From Clostridiaceae bacterium (lineage in GTDB: Bacteria; Bacillota; Clostridia; UBA1212; DUPL01): 14,503 nucleotides of DNA. Under the pieces are notes generated by a model, which worked only from the letters and a program-made list of their open reading frames with translations, did no database searches and was not told where the DNA came from. Positions 1-7,447 of this stretch are shown here, piece after piece (position 1 is the first letter of the stretch; the number at the start of each line of letters is the position of its first letter). The position numbers and the translations under genes are program-made. Location of the stretch: positions 1 to 14,503 of the forward strand of contig JAAYLF010000312.1 of the NCBI GenBank assembly GCA_012522035.1, written 5' to 3'.

Positions 1-314
1 AACAAGACAAAGATAAAGTGTATTAGAAGGATCAATAAAATACCGTGCCAGTTAATTTAAGATTTGAAATAAACTAAGAGATCGCAACAAAACATGTATT
101 GCGATCTCTTAAGTTAATGACATTGGCTGTACAGCCCCTTTTGTTATTCTACAGAATAATCAAAGCCCGGTTTCTTTGCAGAATTTATGCTCCAAACTGG
201 TTAAAACAACCTCACCCACACTGTTTTGCTAAAGGATATATTTATCCCCGCCCAAAACAAGTTCCCATAGAGTAGTATTTAACTTTTTGTTTGTTGTCAT
301 ATGCAGGATCCTAT
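1..314. other. Gene-poor left edge
   Basis: No convincing gene is seen in this stretch, which lies beyond the 3' end of the small membrane-protein gene. It is AT-rich and holds a perfect 13-bp inverted repeat (75-111), a short palindrome GGCTGTACAGCC (125-136) and another TTATTCT/AGAATAA (144-159). On the minus strand a 23-codon reading frame starts with ATG at 300 and ends at an amber codon (229-231); the same frame then stays open to a TGA at 160-162. It may be a small peptide gene, a relic, or chance. Confidence 0.5.
75..111 (-). terminator. Perfect 13-bp hairpin, possible minus-strand terminator
   Basis: TAAGAGATCGCAA (75-87) is repeated as its exact reverse complement at 99-111 with an 11-nt loop. 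On the minus strand the stem is followed by GTTTATTT, a moderately U-rich tail, so it could end minus-strand transcripts coming from the genes to the right. On the plus strand there is no T-run. It lies about 200 bases past the nearest minus-strand stop codon, so the assignment is tentative. Confidence 0.45.
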
Positions 315-731
315 CTAAATTTTATTTAAATAGTAATACAAAAATACGCAGAGTACAAATCTTAGTACCAATGCCAATACATGCGGTACGAAAAAAACAC
401 CATTTGCAAAAAGACCAATGAAAAATATTATACCAGCTGCAAAATCAACTGCAGTAAGAACAAAAAAACCTTTATAACGCTTTTTTATAACCGTTCTAAA
501 GTATATGACAAACAAGGAAACAAGAAAAGTAATGAAATATACAAAGGACATGATTTGTAACACTTCATTATCTACAGCCAGCAATGCCAGAAAAGAATTC
601 AAAAGAGAGTATGAACCCATGAAAAAAGCCAACTCAAAAGGCAAGCTCAGCAAAAAGAACGAAAGTATTGACAATAACAAATACACATGCGGAAGAAGTT
701 GTGCTATTGCACCAGCCCATTTTTTCTTCAC
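315..731 (-). CDS. Small multi-pass membrane protein of unknown function
   Basis: The product is a 138-residue, very hydrophobic protein that I do not recognise. About five membrane segments can be seen (roughly residues 8-30, 31-53, 59-78, 88-113 and 115-135). A basic loop, RTVIKKRYKG, after the third segment is probably cytoplasmic. The start codon is GTG, preceded by a strong AAGGAGG seven bases upstream, which makes this a genuine gene rather than a low-complexity ORF. It has its own near-consensus promoter just downstream of the neighbouring operon's terminator, so it is probably transcribed alone. No signal peptide, catalytic motif or cysteine pattern gives a function; it could be a small integral membrane protein of a clade-specific family. 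Confidence 0.8.
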   Translation of the reverse strand: MKKKWAGAIAQLLPHVYLLLSILSFFLLSLPFELAFFMGSYSLLNSFLALLAVDNEVLQIMSFVYFITFLVSLFVIYFRTVIKKRYKGFFVLTAVDFAAGIIFFIGLFANGVFFVPHVLALVLRFVLCVFLYYYLNKI

Positions 732-766
732 TTGAAATCCTCCTTGTAACTACAAACCTTATCCAG

Positions 767-795
767 ATTTTAGTTTATTACTTCCCTTTTGTCAA
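767..795 (-). promoter_or_regulatory. Housekeeping-type promoter for the small membrane protein
   Basis: Read on the minus strand, TTGACA (790-795) is followed by exactly 17 bases and TAAAAT (767-772), which is 6/6 and 5/6 to the vegetative sigma consensus. The predicted start is near 760, giving a short leader of about 30 bases that carries the AAGGAGG site. The -35 box lies immediately after the terminator of the upstream operon. Confidence 0.75.
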
Positions 796-799
796 ACAT

Positions 800-828
800 A
801 AAAAAAGACCTGGACAACCATCCAGGCT
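800..828 (-). terminator. Rho-independent terminator of the sigma-factor operon
   Basis: On the minus strand the stem CCTGGA/TCCAGG (809-814 with 821-826, 6-nt loop, plus a G-T pair below) is followed by a run of seven T (800-806). It lies 9 bases after the stop codon of the propeller-domain membrane protein and just before the promoter of the next gene. Confidence 0.8.
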
Positions 829-836
829 TCCTGACA

Positions 837-2099
837 TCATTCTATTTCTACAATTCTGATATGGAGAGTTCCTATTGATGCATCAACCTCGTCAACCAAA
901 ACAATCAACTTGTCACTTACATACATAAAGTTATTATCAACGGATACACCTTCAACCAAATAGAAATCCATCGATGCCAAATCCACCATGAACAAGCCGC
1001 TTAGGCCGTTCAGATCAAAAACAAACATTTTGTCCGAGTAAAAGGCAGGCTCCCCTTTAAAAGATTCCAGTTCTAAAAGCGGAACAGAATATGCATTACC
1101 CAGTATGCTCAAGTTCATTTTTGAAATCCCGTTACTTGGTTGACCTGCAAAATACAATGTACTGCCATATATTCCAATACCACTAAAACTGTCAATCCTT
1201 ACATCAACATTCTGCTGTTTTTTTGAATCCATGTTGTATACCTTAATGGAAGTCTTGTTCACATTCAGGAATACCAGGTAGTTTCCACTCATGTAAAATG
1301 GTTCAGGAATATATGGTATGCCTACATTCAAAGAACCATGTACCGGTATCTCATATACCAGGGATTTCTCGCATGTTTTCATGTTTATCAGGTAATAACA
1401 AATGAAGGATTTTGAGCCTGATAATGCTTCTGCGTATACAACAAAGTCTTCTGAAACCATGTATACATCAATCAGATTATCCGTATCAATCGGTAGTATT
1501 TTTTCATCGTCCCAGGAATAGGAGTTGCAGTAGTACCTGTTCCCTGACTTGTATACAACGTATTTCTTCCCTATCTTCAAGTCTTCCACACCCGATGATA
1601 TCCTTGTCAAGCTGCCTGACTTTATGTCAACATTGTAAAGACTATATAACTTGCTTGATTCATCATGCACGGACAAATATACATTGTCCTCTGCTACAAC
1701 AAAATCAAACTGTTTGCTGCTTGCAAGCTTTTCAGAAAGCTGCAGTTTTATGCTGCTGGTCCTGCTATTCAATATTTTGTAAGGTACCGGGGTTGGGCTT
1801 GATGTAGGTTCAGGAGTAAAGGTGGGACTCATGTATGTTGCAGTTGCATGCACTGTAGTTACAGGTTCCTCGGTAGGTGTATTGATCAGCACAGGATCAT
1901 TGTTGTAGTCATATGCCACATAGTTCAGCAGAATGACTGCAGCCACCAGAATCCAGCAAGCAGCTGCAACCGTTCCTAAAATTTCAGCACCTTTAACCTT
2001 TTTCAAAGATTTTCTGGGCTCCAGCTTCTTTACTCTTTCAATAAGCTGATTGTCCGCCTTTATTTTTCTTATCGTATCCTTTATATCCTTGCCAGTCAT
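837..2099 (-). CDS. Single-pass membrane protein with Thr/Pro linker and propeller-like outer domain; candidate anti-sigma factor
   Basis: This 420-residue protein has a short, charged N-terminal part (1-38) rich in Lys/Arg, one membrane segment (about 39-61), a Thr/Pro/Ser-rich linker (about 74-106), and a C-terminal domain (about 107-420). The outer domain consists of repeated beta-rich units with aromatic 'YLSV', 'YVVYK' and 'LYFAG'-like strands, as in beta-propellers. The layout (cytoplasmic tail, one helix, large outer domain), in the last gene of an ECF sigma operon, fits a membrane anti-sigma factor that senses something outside. The N-terminal tail shows no HxxxCxxC zinc motif, so it would not be of the classical ZAS type. 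The ATG has AAGGAGA about 11 bases upstream, and only one base separates the gene from the previous stop. The topology is well supported; the anti-sigma role is inferred from position. Confidence 0.75.
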   Translation of the reverse strand: MTGKDIKDTIRKIKADNQLIERVKKLEPRKSLKKVKGAEILGTVAAACWILVAAVILLNYVAYDYNNDPVLINTPTEEPVTTVHATATYMSPTFTPEPTSSPTPVPYKILNSRTSSIKLQLSEKLASSKQFDFVVAEDNVYLSVHDESSKLYSLYNVDIKSGSLTRISSGVEDLKIGKKYVVYKSGNRYYCNSYSWDDEKILPIDTDNLIDVYMVSEDFVVYAEALSGSKSFICYYLINMKTCEKSLVYEIPVHGSLNVGIPYIPEPFYMSGNYLVFLNVNKTSIKVYNMDSKKQQNVDVRIDSFSGIGIYGSTLYFAGQPSNGISKMNLSILGNAYSVPLLELESFKGEPAFYSDKMFVFDLNGLSGLFMVDLASMDFYLVEGVSVDNNFMYVSDKLIVLVDEVDASIGTLHIRIVEIE

Positions 2100-2100
2100 G

Positions 2101-3324
2101 TTAAGCCCATCTCCTTTGCTTTCTCAACAAAGTTAGCATCAACAAGACAAAAGGAACCAGAAGAACAAAATATGTGATATCGTTTGTTTGCGGGTTTTCA
2201 AGGAAAGGATTTCTTCCGCCAAACAGGTACTCGTAGTAGTTACCGCCACTTAATCTCCACCCGTCATCAGTTTTTACGAACTCCGCCATAAGATGCACTT
2301 TCTCAATATTCTCATACATTGGGTCATGATGGTACTCCAAAACCATCTCTGCCTGTGCCGTTTCCTCATCACTGGATATTATCCGACACATTTCGGGGTA
2401 AAACTTCAAAGGAATATACTGTGCACCGATATAAAGGAGGCATACTCTGTCACCTTCTTTAATAAAGCCCTTGTTATTCTCTTTTCCAAGCACCTCATTA
2501 ATTATGTCGTCTGTGAACACCCCTTTCACCAGGTTTACCCAGTCCTCATAGAATTGAAAACCCCTGCAGGGAATTTTTACAAACCCAAATTCGCTCTTTA
2601 TATCTGCATCTTCACTGCCCAGGCCAGACAAATTGAACAGAAACTCGTTATATGCTCCGTTTTGCAAAAAAAAAGACAACTGATACGCATTTTGAGCAAG
2701 GATCCTAACTTCATCCGGAGTTATTGCACCACCCTTATCTTTGGGCATCACTCCAAAATATTTTGGAACATAATTTACATCGCATATCCTCACACCTTCT
2801 TCAGTCTTTCTAATATATACACCTATATGCCTTACATATATCTCTATATCATTAAAACCATGATCGTAGTAAAGATAAAGAACAATAACGTATGCTTCTC
2901 CATCCTTGTTGTATTCCACTCTAATATTCTCCATCAGCTTTTCGGGCAGCGAATACACATCCTGCTCATCACTTTTGCGGTAGTACACCTCATCTCCCTG
3001 AACAACAATCTTTTTATATTTCTCCAATTCCTTGTCAATCAACGTTTGCATTTCTTCGGTATATAAAGACCACATCTTTTCTTCAAGTTGCTCAAGGCTT
3101 TTGTAATCCCCTATTCCAGGATAGTATTTATCAGCACCAGAGGTAACAGGTGATGCATTTTCATCAATAATGTTGTCAGTATAAAGGAAAAGATTGTAAA
3201 TAAACTCAAACGACTCTACGATAAGGCTTTCCATTTCGCTTTCACTAATTGCATTGTCATTGGAGTATACACAAACACCCAACATATTTGCAATTACACA
3301 TATCAAGATTAAAATTCTTTTCAA
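2101..3324 (-). CDS. Secreted protein with C-terminal membrane anchor, second gene of the ECF sigma operon
   Basis: I do not recognise the family. From a TTG start at 3322-3324 the product is 407 residues. It has a basic-hydrophobic signal peptide (KRILILICVIANMLGVCVYS), a large charged outer domain with many short acidic and aromatic stretches, and a C-terminal hydrophobic helix followed by RKQRRWA, which would stay inside. The protein would thus be anchored outside by its C terminus. The TTG start is preferred because AGGTGA lies about 6 bases upstream and translation then begins just after the sigma stop codon. An in-frame ATG at 3355-3357 would add 11 charged residues before the signal peptide and overlap the sigma gene, with its purine-rich stretch directly abutting the ATG. 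Its place between the sigma factor and the membrane sensor suggests a partner in signal perception, but nothing in the sequence proves this. Confidence 0.75.
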   Translation of the reverse strand: MKRILILICVIANMLGVCVYSNDNAISESEMESLIVESFEFIYNLFLYTDNIIDENASPVTSGADKYYPGIGDYKSLEQLEEKMWSLYTEEMQTLIDKELEKYKKIVVQGDEVYYRKSDEQDVYSLPEKLMENIRVEYNKDGEAYVIVLYLYYDHGFNDIEIYVRHIGVYIRKTEEGVRICDVNYVPKYFGVMPKDKGGAITPDEVRILAQNAYQLSFFLQNGAYNEFLFNLSGLGSEDADIKSEFGFVKIPCRGFQFYEDWVNLVKGVFTDDIINEVLGKENNKGFIKEGDRVCLLYIGAQYIPLKFYPEMCRIISSDEETAQAEMVLEYHHDPMYENIEKVHLMAEFVKTDDGWRLSGGNYYEYLFGGRNPFLENPQTNDITYFVLLVPFVLLMLTLLRKQRRWA

Positions 3325-3343
3325 TTCTCTCACCTCATGTGTT

Positions 3344-3796
3344 TTAGTTGCAATCATCCTCGTAAACTTTCAGCATCTCTCTAGCTCTTTGCAATCTCTT
3401 CTTTACCGCAGAAGAAGAAATATCCAGTATCTTGGCGATTTCATCAACCTTGTACTCTTCCACGTAATAGAGAAGAACAACTGTTTTGTACTTTTCTGGG
3501 AGTTTGGAGACTGCATCAAATATGGTAAAATCCTTGTATGTAAATTCGTAAGCCACAAAATCCTCCATGCTGACATATTCATGTCTTTTAATGGTTCTTA
3601 GTTTGTTTTTACAAATGTTGGTGCAAACACGAAGAAGCCATGCCTTTTCGTGTTCCTCATCGTTGAATTTGGGCTTTTTGTCAAGGTATCTCATAAATGT
3701 ATCCTGAACCGAATCTTCGGCATCCTGCTTGTTGCGCAACATGGACACGGATAACCTGTAGAGCATATCCCCATATTTTTCGACAGGAATCAACAA
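3344..3796 (-). CDS. ECF-subfamily RNA polymerase sigma factor
   Basis: The product directs RNA polymerase to a small regulon. Region 2 is visible near the N terminus (EKYGDMLYRLSVSML followed by DAEDSVQDTFMRY), then the region 2.4-like stretch KAWLLRVCTNICKNKLR. Region 4 follows, with LPEKYKTVVLLYYVEEYKVDEIAKIL and the helix-turn-helix ending SSSAVKKRLQRAREMLK. I chose a TTG start at 3794-3796 (150 residues): AAGGGAG lies 7 bases upstream and the protein then begins where ECF factors normally do. The longer frame beginning with TTG at 3881-3883 has no ribosome binding site, and its first codon lies inside the -35 box of the promoter. The two following genes encode membrane/secreted proteins, a usual arrangement for sigma factors controlled from the cell surface. 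No obvious ECF-type autoregulatory promoter was seen upstream. Confidence 0.9.
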   Translation of the reverse strand: MLIPVEKYGDMLYRLSVSMLRNKQDAEDSVQDTFMRYLDKKPKFNDEEHEKAWLLRVCTNICKNKLRTIKRHEYVSMEDFVAYEFTYKDFTIFDAVSKLPEKYKTVVLLYYVEEYKVDEIAKILDISSSAVKKRLQRAREMLKVYEDDCN

Positions 3797-3854
3797 CTTC
3801 CAACTCCCTTCAACATATACACACACGAAGCTAACATTTGGTGACACAAATCTG

Positions 3855-3883
3855 ATTATATTCCTAAAAAAACACAATTTCAA
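3855..3883 (-). promoter_or_regulatory. Consensus-like vegetative promoter of the ECF sigma operon
   Basis: On the minus strand TTGAAA (3878-3883) is followed by exactly 17 bases and a perfect TATAAT (3855-3860). The transcript would start near 3848, leaving a leader of about 50 bases before the TTG start at 3796. This indicates basal transcription by the housekeeping sigma factor. Confidence 0.75.
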
Positions 3884-3901
3884 CGGTTGAAAAAACTACT
3901 A

Positions 3902-3930
3902 TTGCATTAAATACAAAACTATAGTAGAAT
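3902..3930 (+). promoter_or_regulatory. Promoter of the SRP RNA and probably dnaX
   Basis: TTGCAT (3902-3907), a 17-base spacer and TAGAAT (3925-3930) place the transcription start near 3937, exactly where the paired 5' end of the SRP RNA begins. An inverted repeat, CTACTAT (3896-3902) and ATAGTAG (3921-3927), overlaps both boxes. It is divergent from the sigma-operon promoter, about 20 bases away. Confidence 0.7.
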
Positions 3931-3937
3931 ATATTTC

Positions 3938-4078
3938 AGCTGGCCAACCCTTATGGGTGTAGCCGGGTCTTACGCAACGCTAGAACGTGAACCCCGTCAG
4001 GTCCGGAAGGAAGCAGCGGTAAGCGTGACCTATCGTGTGCCGTAAGTTTCCCCGGTTACACCCAGTAGGGTTGGCTTT
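3938..4078 (+). ncRNA. ffs: Signal recognition particle RNA (4.5S/small bacterial type)
   Basis: This RNA is the scaffold of the signal recognition particle and binds Ffh to target membrane and secreted proteins. The highly conserved apical domain is present at 3996-4017 (GTCAGGTCCGGAAGGAAGCA and the following GC), including the GGAA tetraloop side and the Ffh-binding internal loop. The ends pair over long stretches: GCCAACCCT (3943-3951) with AGGGTTGGC (4067-4075), and GGGTGTAGCCGGG (3954-3966) with CCCGGTTACACCC (4051-4063). The paired region is about 135 bases, slightly longer than the E. coli 4.5S RNA. It has only a short TTTAT tail, so some transcripts may continue into dnaX 30 bases further. 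Adjacency to dnaX is common in Firmicutes. The exact mature ends are estimates. Confidence 0.95.
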
Positions 4079-4105
4079 ATTCATCACATGAAGGAAGGTA
4101 AGAAA

Positions 4106-5812
4106 ATGGCATATGTAGCTCTTTACAGAAAATGGAGACCTCTTACATTTGATGAGGTTGTGGAACAGGAAAGCATTGTCACAATACTGAAAAACACAGT
4201 CAAAACAGGACGTATCGCCCATGCCTATCTTTTTTGTGGAACACGAGGTACCGGTAAAACCACCCTTGCGAAAATTTTTGCAAGGGCTATAAACTGCCTA
4301 TCACCAAAAGAAGGCAACCCTTGCAACGAATGCGACATATGCAAGGGCATACTGTCAGGACAGATCCTTGACGTATCGGAAATAGATGCAGCTTCGAACA
4401 ACGGCGTTGACAACATAAGGGCAATAATCGATGAAACAAACTACGCTCCTTCCATTTCCAAATACAGAGTATACATCATAGACGAGGTTCACATGTTGTC
4501 TACAGGAGCTTTCAATGCTCTCCTTAAAACTTTGGAGGAACCTCCAAGCGGAGTTGTATTTATACTGGCAACCACAGAGCCCCACAAACTCCCGGTGACA
4601 ATTCTTTCAAGATGCCAAAGATACGACTTCAAACGCATATCAAGACAGGGAATAATGGCCCGTCTTGAAGAAATATGCAAAGATATTGGAGTAAAGTATG
4701 AGACACAGGCTCTTAACTTTATAGCTCAGAAAGCAGATGGTGCATTAAGAGACGCCATAAGCATTCTTGACCAGACAATAGCTGCAAGCCAAAACAACAT
4801 AACATTGAAAGCTGCAAGGGATTCTTCAGGTTCACTGGACAGAATGTTCATAGAACAGTTTGCAGAAAAGCTACTTCTGCAGGACGGAGGATCCATATTA
4901 AAGCTTTCAGACAGCATCTTTGCGGATGGTAGAGATCCTTCAAACTTCATATCGGAGCTTATGCGTCTTTTCAGAAGCCTGCTCATTGTTCTTAATATTG
5001 ACAATCCCAAGGAACTCCTCTATGAAGATGACGAGGAAATTGAAAGATTGAAAAAGCTCTCCAGCCTTACAAACACAAAGGAAATTGCATACCTTGTAAA
5101 AGAGCTGTCCAAACTGGAAAACAACCTGAAATGGGCAGTGCAAAGGAAAATTGTATTTGAAGCTGGAATGCTTAACCTGTGCGACAGAAGAACAAGCACT
5201 GAAGATGACATGGAAGACAGAATAAGTTTGCTTGAAAGCAAGCTGGCAGATTTGGTAGCCAACGGTCTGAAATATACGCAAGTTACCCCTGTTGTTACTG
5301 CGGATGAAAAGGTGGAAAAAGTCGAAAAGAAAAAAGAAGAAAAGATAGAAGAGCCAAAGCCAGAACCAAAAAAAGAAGAGATTGATGAAGCCAAGCCCAA
5401 GAAAGAGTCAAAAAACGCAAAACCCATTGACACTTTGGATTGGAATGACTTTTTGCAGAATATCACCGACAAAAACAAATCCTCAATATCTGCTTTGATA
5501 AGGGTTAACAGCAAAGGTTTTGTTCTTGAACCAAATTATTTGATAATTGCTTTTTCCAACAAAATGATGATGGACATGGTTGTAAGGAACAATGTATTTG
5601 ACATATTGGACGAGTCTGCGTCCATTGCCTTTGGAAAACCGATGAAAGTAAAGCTTTTAATGGAAGACGAACTAGAAGCTTTCAGTGCTAGTACTTATAC
5701 AGGAGAAAAGGAGCAGGAAAAGACGGAAGAGGACGACGATTTTGAAAACGCACTCAATCTGCTCAGTCAACTGGCTGAGGATGAAGGGTTTGAAATAGTG
5801 AATATTGAGTAA
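4106..5812 (+). CDS. dnaX: DNA polymerase III subunit tau/gamma (clamp loader ATPase)
   Basis: DnaX is the ATPase of the clamp loader that puts the sliding beta clamp on DNA and links replicative polymerases. From ATG at 4106 the product is 568 residues and starts with the classic MAYVALYRKWRP. Walker A is GTRGTGKT (45-52), the zinc-binding cysteines are C64, C73, C76 and C79, Walker B is IIDE (124-127), sensor 1 is around ATTEPHKLP, and the arginine-finger SRC motif is at 168-170. GALRDAISILDQ marks the next helical region. A Lys/Glu/Pro-rich linker follows (about 395-435), then a tau-type C-terminal domain. The start at 4106 has AAGGAAGG 7 bases upstream; an in-frame ATG at 4088 has none. 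In the linker an A_AAA_AAA heptamer (5368-5374) is in the phase needed for -1 frameshifting, with a -1 frame TGA at 5383-5385; this could yield a gamma form of about 426 residues. It is the first protein gene after the SRP RNA and probably heads an operon. Confidence 0.97.
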   Translation: MAYVALYRKWRPLTFDEVVEQESIVTILKNTVKTGRIAHAYLFCGTRGTGKTTLAKIFARAINCLSPKEGNPCNECDICKGILSGQILDVSEIDAASNNGVDNIRAIIDETNYAPSISKYRVYIIDEVHMLSTGAFNALLKTLEEPPSGVVFILATTEPHKLPVTILSRCQRYDFKRISRQGIMARLEEICKDIGVKYETQALNFIAQKADGALRDAISILDQTIAASQNNITLKAARDSSGSLDRMFIEQFAEKLLLQDGGSILKLSDSIFADGRDPSNFISELMRLFRSLLIVLNIDNPKELLYEDDEEIERLKKLSSLTNTKEIAYLVKELSKLENNLKWAVQRKIVFEAGMLNLCDRRTSTEDDMEDRISLLESKLADLVANGLKYTQVTPVVTADEKVEKVEKKKEEKIEEPKPEPKKEEIDEAKPKKESKNAKPIDTLDWNDFLQNITDKNKSSISALIRVNSKGFVLEPNYLIIAFSNKMMMDMVVRNNVFDILDESASIAFGKPMKVKLLMEDELEAFSASTYTGEKEQEKTEEDDDFENALNLLSQLAEDEGFEIVNIE

Positions 5813-5824
5813 AGGAGTATTGCC

Positions 5825-7447
5825 ATGTTTGAGATTCTTCCCATCAGCTCTTTAGAAAGAGTATTTATGGATCTTCCCTTTGAGGCAAAGCCTTTATACA
5901 AGGCAACAATGCTGAAAAACGAATACTATTCCTTTCAGTTTGCCTACAAGCTATGTCATAACGCACCTGTTTCCAACATGCCCGTAAAACTTGAGGTAGC
6001 GCATGACCTGGGAGATTCATTAAGTGTAAGGTTTGTGGACTATGTTCCTTGTGATTTGGCCATGTATGATAACGCCACAGGAGTACTGGAACACCCATGG
6101 CCTGGTCTTTTTCCCGACATATTAAGGCCGATGCCAAAACAATTGTGGGCGTTCAAAAACAATTACAGAAGCGTATGGATTACTATCAACGGAGAGAATA
6201 TTGAAAGTGGTACCTACACCATCACAGCTGCCATAAGTAGCGGGGATGCTCAAGAGAGCGCATCTTTTGAATTAAAGGTTCTGGACAAGGAACTTCCCAG
6301 GTACGACTTCAAGTGTACAAACTGGTTTCACACGGATTGTCTTTGCAACTATTACAATATCGAGTTTAATTCTGAAGAATACTGGAAGATAACGGAGGAA
6401 TTTGCAAAGGAAGCTGCAAGACATGGCGTCAACATGCTTCTTACCCCCATATTCACTCCCCCACTGGATACCAGAGTGGGTGGCGAAAGAAGAACCATCC
6501 AGCTTGTGGATGTTTACAAAAATGGCGACAGCTACTCCTTCAACTTTGACAAGCTTGCAAGGTGGGTGGACATGTGCAAGAGATCAAATATCGAATATTA
6601 TGAAATATCCCACCTATTCACCCAATGGGGCTGCAAACACGCACCAAAAATAATGGGATATGAAAATGGAGAGTACAAAAAATTGTTTGGCTGGGAGACG
6701 GATGCCCACGGCAGTGAGTACAGAAGCTTTTTGTCACAGCTTCTTCCTGAACTGGTGAAGGTGCTCAAAGATCTGGGAATTGCGGACAATTGCTACTTCC
6801 ATGTATCCGACGAGCCTAACCTATCCATGCTGGAAGACTATAAAAGCAGTGCCATGTTCTTGAAAGAGCATTTGAAAGGCTTCAAGATGTTTGATGCTCT
6901 CAGTTCCATCGAATTCTATAAAGAAGGACTTGTTACCTGCCCTATTCCGTCATTGGATCATTTGGGGCCGTTTCTTGAGGAAAACATTGAAGAACTCTGG
7001 ACCTATTACTGCTGCGGCCAGGTGACCGTATCAAACAGGTTTCTTGCCTTCCCTTCATCCAGGAACAGATTGCTTGGATTGATACTGTTCAAGTACGACA
7101 TTAAGGGATTCTTGCAGTGGGGCCTAAACTTCTACAATTCCTGGCTTTCGATTGAGGAAATCGATCCCTTCACAAACAGCACCGGAGGAGGATGGGTTCC
7201 AGGAGGAGACACTTTTGTTCTCTATCCAAATGAAGATGGAAAACCCTTGTCATCCATCAGGTCTGAAGTTTTTAGAGAAGCCCTCCAGGATATGCGTGCA
7301 CTGAAGGCTTTGTCTGATAAAATTGGCAGGGAAAATGTGCTTGAAATAATAGGTGGTAGTATAAAAGAGAAATTATCGTACAAGACTACGGATATAAAAG
7401 CTGAAGAATTAATTGGAATAAGAGAAAGAGTAAATATGGAGTTGTAA
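5825..7447 (+). CDS. GH123/DUF4091-like glycoside hydrolase, cytoplasmic
   Basis: The 540-residue product has the layout of the DUF4091/GH123 group: an N-terminal beta-sandwich-like part (about 1-155), then a TIM-barrel-like catalytic part (about 160-510). The motif YFHVSDEP places adjacent D329-E330 where this family has its Asp-Glu pair. In characterised GH123 enzymes (N-acetyl-beta-galactosaminidases) this pair supports substrate-assisted catalysis with Glu as acid/base. The later stretch GFLQWGLNFYNSW and the Gly-rich GGGWVPGGD with a downstream YP are also typical of the group. There is no signal peptide, so it should act on imported or internal glycans. AAAGGAG lies 7 bases before the ATG, 12 bases after dnaX, and its stop overlaps the next start. 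The substrate cannot be read from sequence. Confidence 0.8.
   Translation: MFEILPISSLERVFMDLPFEAKPLYKATMLKNEYYSFQFAYKLCHNAPVSNMPVKLEVAHDLGDSLSVRFVDYVPCDLAMYDNATGVLEHPWPGLFPDILRPMPKQLWAFKNNYRSVWITINGENIESGTYTITAAISSGDAQESASFELKVLDKELPRYDFKCTNWFHTDCLCNYYNIEFNSEEYWKITEEFAKEAARHGVNMLLTPIFTPPLDTRVGGERRTIQLVDVYKNGDSYSFNFDKLARWVDMCKRSNIEYYEISHLFTQWGCKHAPKIMGYENGEYKKLFGWETDAHGSEYRSFLSQLLPELVKVLKDLGIADNCYFHVSDEPNLSMLEDYKSSAMFLKEHLKGFKMFDALSSIEFYKEGLVTCPIPSLDHLGPFLEENIEELWTYYCCGQVTVSNRFLAFPSSRNRLLGLILFKYDIKGFLQWGLNFYNSWLSIEEIDPFTNSTGGGWVPGGDTFVLYPNEDGKPLSSIRSEVFREALQDMRALKALSDKIGRENVLEIIGGSIKEKLSYKTTDIKAEELIGIRERVNMEL

Noticed and set aside
125..159. Two short palindromes as regulatory hairpins
   Set aside because: GGCTGTACAGCC has no loop and TTATTCT/AGAATAA only a 2-base loop; as RNA they are poor and may be chance.
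1412..1807. 131-codon plus-strand frame
   Set aside because: Antisense to the propeller-domain gene, rich in Ser/Cys/His in low-complexity runs, no start signals.
2293..3066. 257-codon plus-strand frame
   Set aside because: It lies wholly opposite the secreted-protein gene, has unusual Cys/His/Ile-rich composition, no ribosome binding site and no family look; it is a shadow frame.
3843..3890. Autoregulatory ECF promoter upstream of the sigma gene
   Set aside because: AAC- and GTC-like bits exist but at wrong spacing; only the vegetative promoter is convincing.
4076..4082. Intrinsic terminator at the end of the SRP RNA
   Set aside because: After the terminal stem only TTTAT is present, too weak to call; read-through into dnaX is likely.
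5329..5336. Another A-run (G AAA AAA G) in dnaX as frameshift site
   Set aside because: The phase gives G_AAA_AAA, where the P-site tRNA would mispair after a -1 shift; the run at 5368-5374 is a much better candidate.
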